The position numbers were made by a program, and so were the translations under genes. This document shows, one piece after another, positions 32,099 through 36,629 of a DNA stretch of 36,629 bases. The stretch is from Bacteroidia bacterium (GTDB lineage: Bacteria; Bacteroidota; Bacteroidia; Bacteroidales; Prolixibacteraceae), in NCBI GenBank assembly GCA_026391295.1, contig JAPLDS010000063.1, positions 27,346 through 63,974 of the forward strand. The letters run 5' to 3'. How positions within the stretch are numbered: position 1 is the first letter of the stretch; each line of letters starts with the position of its first letter. The notes under the pieces are model-generated. The model had not been told where the DNA came from. It saw nothing but the letters and a program-made list of their open reading frames with translations, and ran no database searches.

Positions 32099-33388
32099 GG
32101 CCTGAAGAGTTGTTTTCTTGTCGTTTGTATTCACCAATACAGAGATATTGTGCCTGCTTCCACCATAGGAGATCATACGGATTGGGATATTATCTAGTGA
32201 GGTAAAGACTTTAGCTGCAAACCCTTTCTCTTCTGCGATCATATTTCCAACGATACAGACGATCGTTTGATTTCTATCAACTTCAACTTTACCATATTCT
32301 TTAAGTTCTGCAACAATTTCATCAAGGTGCTTGTCGTCATCGATCGTCACAGATACTGCAACTTCAGAGGTGGTAATCATATCGATTGAGGTCTTGAAAA
32401 ACTCGAATATTTCAAAGATATTTTTGATGAATCCATAGGCATTAAGCATCCGTCCAGATCTAATTTTAATGGCTGTAATACCATCTTTAGCAGCCACTGC
32501 TTTGATCCCTTTGGTCTTGCTGTCGGCAGTAATTAATGTTCCTGGATCAGTTGTATTCATGGTATTTTTAAGTCTGACAGGAATGCCATTCATCATTGCT
32601 GGCAGTACCGTTTGCGGATGCAGGATCTTTGCACCAAAATAGGCTAATTCCGATGCTTCGTCAAAAGATAAGGTATCCACTTTTTTCGTGTTTTCAACAA
32701 ATCGTGGATCGTTATTGTGAAATCCATCAATGTCAGTCCATATCTGAACCTCTTCACTATTTATAGCTGCTCCAACAAGGGTAGCAGTATAGTCAGATCC
32801 ACCACGTTGAAGGTTATCTATTTCGTCTTCTTGATTACGACAGATAAATCCTTGCGTAATGTAATAATCAGCTTTGGGCTGACTTTTTAAGATTGCATTG
32901 AGTTTTTCTTTGATAAATGCACTGTCAGGCATCTTGTCTTTATCGATTTTCATGAAATCAAGTGCAGGAAGAAGTGTAGCCTTGTAACCATTTTCTTGCA
33001 TTAAAAGTGTGAATAATGCGGTAGAAATTAATTCACCCTGTGCTAAAAGTGCACGAGCACCATGTTCTGGAAAAACACCAGATGTATATGATTTGATGAC
33101 TTCAAAACGCTCTTCAAGCACCTTTTTGCCACTCTCTTTCTTTTCGTTTGTCTGATAAAGGTCAAAAACAACCGAGTAATATTTTTTCTCCATCGCGCTA
33201 ATGACACTAAGCGCCGATTCTTTGTTCTTTTTTGCAAGATAATCTGAGATCTCAACAAGGTTGTTTGTTGTGCCAGACATTGCAGATAAAACAATCAATT
33301 TTTGTTCCCCATCAGCAATAAGCTCCATAACTGTGCGCATTGTCTCCACAGTCCCAACTGATGTTCCTCCAAATTTGAATACTTTCAT
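32072..33388 (-). CDS. lysC: Aspartokinase
   Basis: This 438-residue enzyme phosphorylates aspartate, the first step to lysine, threonine and methionine. The kinase motif KFGGTSVG is at the N-terminus, followed by VLSAMSGTTNNL, the EHGARALLAQGE region and RGGSDYTATLVGAA. Two ACT domains follow at about 300-438 (AIKIRSGRMLNAYGF, then RMISYGGSRHNISVLV), which give feedback control. It is monofunctional: no homoserine dehydrogenase is fused. A full promoter lies about 90 bp upstream, and the leader holds a 7-bp inverted repeat. It converges with the HAD gene. Confidence 0.95.
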   Translation of the reverse strand: MKVFKFGGTSVGTVETMRTVMELIADGEQKLIVLSAMSGTTNNLVEISDYLAKKNKESALSVISAMEKKYYSVVFDLYQTNEKKESGKKVLEERFEVIKSYTSGVFPEHGARALLAQGELISTALFTLLMQENGYKATLLPALDFMKIDKDKMPDSAFIKEKLNAILKSQPKADYYITQGFICRNQEDEIDNLQRGGSDYTATLVGAAINSEEVQIWTDIDGFHNNDPRFVENTKKVDTLSFDEASELAYFGAKILHPQTVLPAMMNGIPVRLKNTMNTTDPGTLITADSKTKGIKAVAAKDGITAIKIRSGRMLNAYGFIKNIFEIFEFFKTSIDMITTSEVAVSVTIDDDKHLDEIVAELKEYGKVEVDRNQTIVCIVGNMIAEEKGFAAKVFTSLDNIPIRMISYGGSRHNISVLVNTNDKKTTLQALSAKLLNA

Positions 33389-33735
33389 CTTGTTTGTTCG
33401 TTTGTTAATAATTTAAAATACAATGAGTTAGCTTTTTGTTATGATCCGCTAACTTTTCGCGGTTTAATTTCCCTGCAAAAATAGGAATAATTAGCTCCCG
33501 TCAAATCAATGTTGGCCATATGAATTTGATTTTTTTACTTACACTCTATAAGTTTAGGGATGTAAAAATCTGATAGTTGATAGTTGACATTGCAAGCTGA
33601 AACCACTCTAGGTGTAAAAAGGATTTTTTTGTTAATTTTATCGAGCAAGATTAACTCTGACTCTTTATGATTTAGAGCAAATTTTTATTTTTATTTTGGA
33701 TTCATCTCATTAATTAAACTATAATATATTTACAC
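33389..33735. other. Intergenic region between lysC and the orphan secreted gene
   Basis: This 347-bp stretch separates divergent genes. It holds the lysC promoter (listed separately), a 7-bp inverted repeat AGTTAGC/GCTAACT (33426-33432 and 33448-33454) within the lysC leader, and a small tandem repeat TGATAGT x2 (33571-33584). Toward the + strand gene it is very AT-rich, and I see no clean TAnnTTTG match. I see no coding sequence or RNA gene. Confidence 0.5.
33476..33505 (-). promoter_or_regulatory. Promoter of lysC
   Basis: On the - strand TTTG (33505-33502), an 18-nt spacer and TATTTTTG (33483-33476) give the best full match in the window to the Bacteroidota consensus TTTG-N-TAnnTTTG. The start of transcription would be near 33469, giving a leader of about 80 nt. 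Confidence 0.65.
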
Positions 33736-35565
33736 ATGAAGATCAATAACTATTTGGCCAGTCTTTGTTTGGTCTTATTGAGTTTGTTCGCTTTAAATGG
33801 TTACAGTGCTCCCAAACCAGAACTTAAGATTAGTAAGTTAGAGCTAGGTTATCCCTGTCCTGCAATCCCATTTTATTTTCTTAAGGCAGACTTAGATTTA
33901 CCTTATCCTTCCATTATGGAAGTAGAGGTTGCCGTGAATGGCAAAACACTTCGTTTTACAAACTTGCATAAGTCGACTGATAAAGAGGACTTAAATAAGC
34001 CCGTTCTTACACATCGTCCTCCATCGGGTGCTGGAATGGCGCAAGATAATTCAATATACAATCAACCCTATGTGATTGGTTGGGTTAAATGGGATCCAGG
34101 GGTTAAATATGATATTAAAGTGACTGTAAGGATGAAGAAGGGGCCTTTGGCTGCTGATTCTGATTTGATACTGACTGCTGAACAGTCTATTGTGGCGCCT
34201 AATGTAATCACTGGATACGATTCTGCTTGGAAAAAATACAAGTCAGTGGTTCTTAGTGAGACGGCTGGAATCGATCGTAAGGGGGAGTCAGTGGATGTAT
34301 TGTTGCCATTTTATCCAGATGAGATCAAAGATTTAAAACGAGAGATTCGCGTTGTGGCCGTTGATCCAGTTACCCATCTTCAAACGGAGGTGGCTAGTCA
34401 GGTATACGATATTCAAGAGTTCTTGACTAAAGATGATATGTCACCAGATAAAGATGGCAAGCCTACTCGTCAAATACCTATTTGGCTTCCTACTGTGACT
34501 GCTCGGGTGTCTTTTTTAGCTGATGTTCCTGCTAAGTCGAGCCGTGTTTTTCTGATCTATTACAACAATGCAAATGCAATGGCTAAGACCTATTTATCTG
34601 ATCTTCGAGTTCAAGGTGAGGCGCCCGGTTTGCAGATTGATAACGACCAGATCTCTGCCACCTTACATCCTAATTCGGGTCATTTAGATCAGATCTCGCT
34701 GAAAAAGCGTCCAGATTTTCCGCTCTTTCACCGGAAAGAGACCAATGGAGCAATTCATTGGAATCCTGAGATTTATGCTCCACCTGCACCTTGGACCCAT
34801 ACATCAGACTGGAAGCCGCCACAAAATGTGAAGTCAACCTCTGGACCAGTATTTGCAACTAGCGAAGAGTGGGGTAATCTGAGAGATATTCCTCAAGTAG
34901 ATGCTTCGGTGCGTTATGAGTTCTTTCCAGGTAAACCCTATTTTATTAGCTCGTCGGTATTGCGAATCAATCAGACCGTTAATTGTATCGCACTTCGAAA
35001 TGCAGAGATCGTGATCAAACGTGAACTGATTTCGCATGCAGCTTGGTATGATGTCATTCGTGATTCGATTATCAACTACGACATTCGTGAAATGCCCGAT
35101 CTTACCGATCTTAAGATGGAAGCCGATGTGCCATGGATCACATTTTACAATGAAAAAACTGGTGTTGGCTTTGCCGGTATTCAGCTCAGCTATTCAAATG
35201 CTGGATTGGAATCTGCACCAAGGTTGCTTAATCCCTATTTTTATATTACTGGAGGCCCTTGGATCTATTGGTCACGTGCTCTCTCTTTAAGTTTCCTATC
35301 GTCGAATATGCAACAGATGATCCCTGCGATGAAAGGGAATATCTTCTCTGAGAAATGGGCCTATTTGATCTACGAAACAGCTAAGGGTGACAAGCCTTGG
35401 TTGCCTGTCATTGAACTTCAGAAAAAACTTACAAACCCACTTCGATTGCAATTGGTTGAAGAGGTGGATGAGCGGGTTTCAAAATCGGTTCATGAATTAT
35501 ACATCGATAAAGGAAGTACTGGCTGGGAAGGTCGTGACACTGGAAAACACGCTCCAGCGAAATAG
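33736..35565 (+). CDS. Secreted protein of unknown function
   Basis: This 609-residue protein has a signal peptide (about 1-24, NGYSAP) without a lipobox and no membrane helices after it. The predicted content is mostly beta-strand. The first half (about 30-290) looks like repeated sandwich domains (VEVAVNGKTLRFTNLHKS; WVKWDPGVKYDIKVTVRMKK). The second half (about 290-590) contains HPNSGHLDQISLKKRPDFPL and a HWNPEIYAPPAPWTHTSDW segment, reminiscent of the large sandwich domains in carbohydrate-active enzymes. I do not recognise a family or a catalytic motif, so I give no function. It stands alone, with a terminator after it, and is probably periplasmic or exported. Confidence 0.75.
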   Translation: MKINNYLASLCLVLLSLFALNGYSAPKPELKISKLELGYPCPAIPFYFLKADLDLPYPSIMEVEVAVNGKTLRFTNLHKSTDKEDLNKPVLTHRPPSGAGMAQDNSIYNQPYVIGWVKWDPGVKYDIKVTVRMKKGPLAADSDLILTAEQSIVAPNVITGYDSAWKKYKSVVLSETAGIDRKGESVDVLLPFYPDEIKDLKREIRVVAVDPVTHLQTEVASQVYDIQEFLTKDDMSPDKDGKPTRQIPIWLPTVTARVSFLADVPAKSSRVFLIYYNNANAMAKTYLSDLRVQGEAPGLQIDNDQISATLHPNSGHLDQISLKKRPDFPLFHRKETNGAIHWNPEIYAPPAPWTHTSDWKPPQNVKSTSGPVFATSEEWGNLRDIPQVDASVRYEFFPGKPYFISSSVLRINQTVNCIALRNAEIVIKRELISHAAWYDVIRDSIINYDIREMPDLTDLKMEADVPWITFYNEKTGVGFAGIQLSYSNAGLESAPRLLNPYFYITGGPWIYWSRALSLSFLSSNMQQMIPAMKGNIFSEKWAYLIYETAKGDKPWLPVIELQKKLTNPLRLQLVEEVDERVSKSVHELYIDKGSTGWEGRDTGKHAPAK

Positions 35566-35584
35566 CTAACGTGTGAAAAGCCGA

Positions 35585-35627
35585 AGAGGTTTGAATGGAG
35601 TGGTAAACTGCATTCAAACCTCTTTTT
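35585..35627. terminator. Strong terminator between convergent genes
   Basis: AGAGGTTTGAATG (35585-35597) pairs perfectly with CATTCAAACCTCT (35611-35623), 13 bp with a 13-nt loop, followed by TTTT on the + strand. The - strand flank (CGGCTTTTC) could serve the thioredoxin-like gene as well. Confidence 0.9.
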
Positions 35628-35650
35628 ATGTGCCAAAATATTGCCTCTGC

Positions 35651-36629
35651 TTATTTCTTCTCGAGCAGATGGGTAAGGAATTTTAGATTTGAATCGACAT
35701 CGAGTCTTTTTGCAATAATATGCTTTGTGGCATCTAGAATGTAGATAACCGGTGTGCTGTAAATGTCGTAATTGATTCTGAAATTCGAGGTGAGTGCAGG
35801 ATCCCATACATTGGTCCAGTCAATCAGCTTATTTTCGATCACAAACTTCATCCATTCCTCTTTTTTATTCTGACTGCAAACAGCAAAGACTTCAATTCCT
35901 TTGTCTTTCAGCGGAAGGTATAGATCTTTGTACAACTGTGGAATAACTTTTTTACAATGACTGCAATTGGGTTCCCAAAACACTAAAATCGTATATTTCG
36001 CGTTTAGTTGCCGAAGGCTGTAATAATTCCCCTCCGAGTCAGGTAGTTTTATCTCTGGAGCAAGATTGCCAATTAAATTAGGCTTCGTCGATCTAACTTT
36101 CTCCTTGATTTTTTTTATTGCAGCAGTGTCCAGCCATGCGCTATTTGGTTTCAAAAAATAGCGCTCTGCCAACTCTACGAAAATTCTGTCCATACCCATT
36201 ATTTCGGAGGTTAAGGAGGCATTTAATCGATTCAGAGCGATGTAATGGTACATCTCATCATTTGCTTTTGATTTCTCAATTAAGTTAATCGTAGGCTTTA
36301 AAAACGAATCGGGCATTTGCAGTAAGGTGTTCTTGAAATAATTATCTATCCGACTGTCGATTAGTGGCGATCGAAGTAAACCTTTTTGAGCGAAATTAAA
36401 ATTATCCCAGTAATGATCTTTCATGTAATTATACTTCATCACCCATCTTAAAGAATCGGCAGATCTGCTTTTATCTGCTGTTGCAGTCTCAGGCGGATTT
36501 GAAAAGATCATAGATCGAAGGAAGTCTGAATAAAATGTCCCTGAATAAGCTTTGGATTTCTCATCCCAATAAGTCTCCATTTGGTGATTGAGTTTTTTTA
36601 GGTCTTCGGTGATCACTAACATAGAGTCT
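35651..36629 (-). CDS. TlpA/ResA-type thioredoxin-like protein (5' end missing)
   Basis: At least 323 residues are visible. An in-frame ATG lies at 36622, but the frame stays open to the window edge with no signal peptide, so the true start is probably outside. The C-terminal half (about 180-323) is a thioredoxin fold of the AhpC/TSA type: APEIKLPDSEGNYYSLRQL, then FWEPNCSHCKKVIPQLYKDL with the CSHC active site, and the cis-Pro segment YSTPVIYILD. The N-terminal half is helical with aspartate- and lysine-rich stretches, as in Bacteroidota thiol oxidoreductases with an accessory domain. It probably works in the periplasm on disulfides or cytochrome maturation. It converges with the orphan secreted gene. 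Confidence 0.85.
   Translation of the reverse strand, partial: DSMLVITEDLKKLNHQMETYWDEKSKAYSGTFYSDFLRSMIFSNPPETATADKSRSADSLRWVMKYNYMKDHYWDNFNFAQKGLLRSPLIDSRIDNYFKNTLLQMPDSFLKPTINLIEKSKANDEMYHYIALNRLNASLTSEIMGMDRIFVELAERYFLKPNSAWLDTAAIKKIKEKVRSTKPNLIGNLAPEIKLPDSEGNYYSLRQLNAKYTILVFWEPNCSHCKKVIPQLYKDLYLPLKDKGIEVFAVCSQNKKEEWMKFVIENKLIDWTNVWDPALTSNFRINYDIYSTPVIYILDATKHIIAKRLDVDSNLKFLTHLLEKK

Noticed and set aside
1-36629. CRISPR arrays, tRNA or rRNA genes, insertion sequences, prophage
   Set aside because: I found no regularly spaced repeats, no tRNA cloverleaf with CCA-end context, no rRNA motifs, no transposase or integrase. The deletions are not flanked by visible insertion-sequence ends.

Overview
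The window (about 36.6 kb, low GC) comes from a member of the Bacteroidota. The signs are a SusC/SusD pair, type III glutamine synthetase, several matches to the Bacteroidota promoter element TAnnTTTG, few Shine-Dalgarno sites, and the gene order hpt-adk-obg. I cannot fix the genus from sequence alone.

Layout. (1) 1-14151 is a polysaccharide utilisation locus: the 3' end of a membrane-spanning Y_Y_Y/LuxR-type regulator, susC, susD, a PKD-type surface lipoprotein, then three GH16 genes and two GH30 genes, all on the + strand. The enzyme set points to a beta-1,3/beta-1,6-glucan. The second GH16 gene is fused to a glycerophosphodiester phosphodiesterase domain, which is unusual. It carries an in-frame amber codon, and the third GH16 gene has an internal frameshifting deletion. 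(2) 14253-20027 is a nitric oxide defence cluster: ric/scdA, a hemerythrin and a quinol-type NO reductase on the - strand, a PepSY membrane protein downstream, and a divergent Rrf2/NsrR-like regulator. (3) 20126-24176 holds an M20 dipeptidase gene that has lost the segment with its catalytic glutamates, glnN (GSIII), and a short DUF1456 protein. (4) 24227-27761 is a housekeeping block, hpt-adk-obg-PAP2 on the - strand with divergent purE; obg is broken by an internal frameshifting deletion. (5) 28077-36629 holds a secreted helix-hairpin-helix protein with a probable outer-membrane barrel, an acyltransferase and HAD phosphatase pair, aspartokinase, a secreted orphan protein and a partial thioredoxin-like protein.

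How it works together. The regulator would sense glycan fragments in the periplasm and switch on susCD and the enzymes. GH16 would cut beta-1,3-glucan, GH30 would cut beta-1,6 branches or chains, and SusCD would import the fragments. The NO block would let a bacterium with quinol-linked respiration remove NO and repair Fe-S centres.

The most striking signal is the number of lesions: one nonsense codon and three internal deletions of roughly 35-60 codons, one of them in obg, which is normally essential. Either this is an assembly or consensus problem, or the strain has unusual gene decay with intact copies elsewhere. The most promising biology is the GDPD-GH16 fusion in a beta-glucan locus and the HhH-barrel protein.
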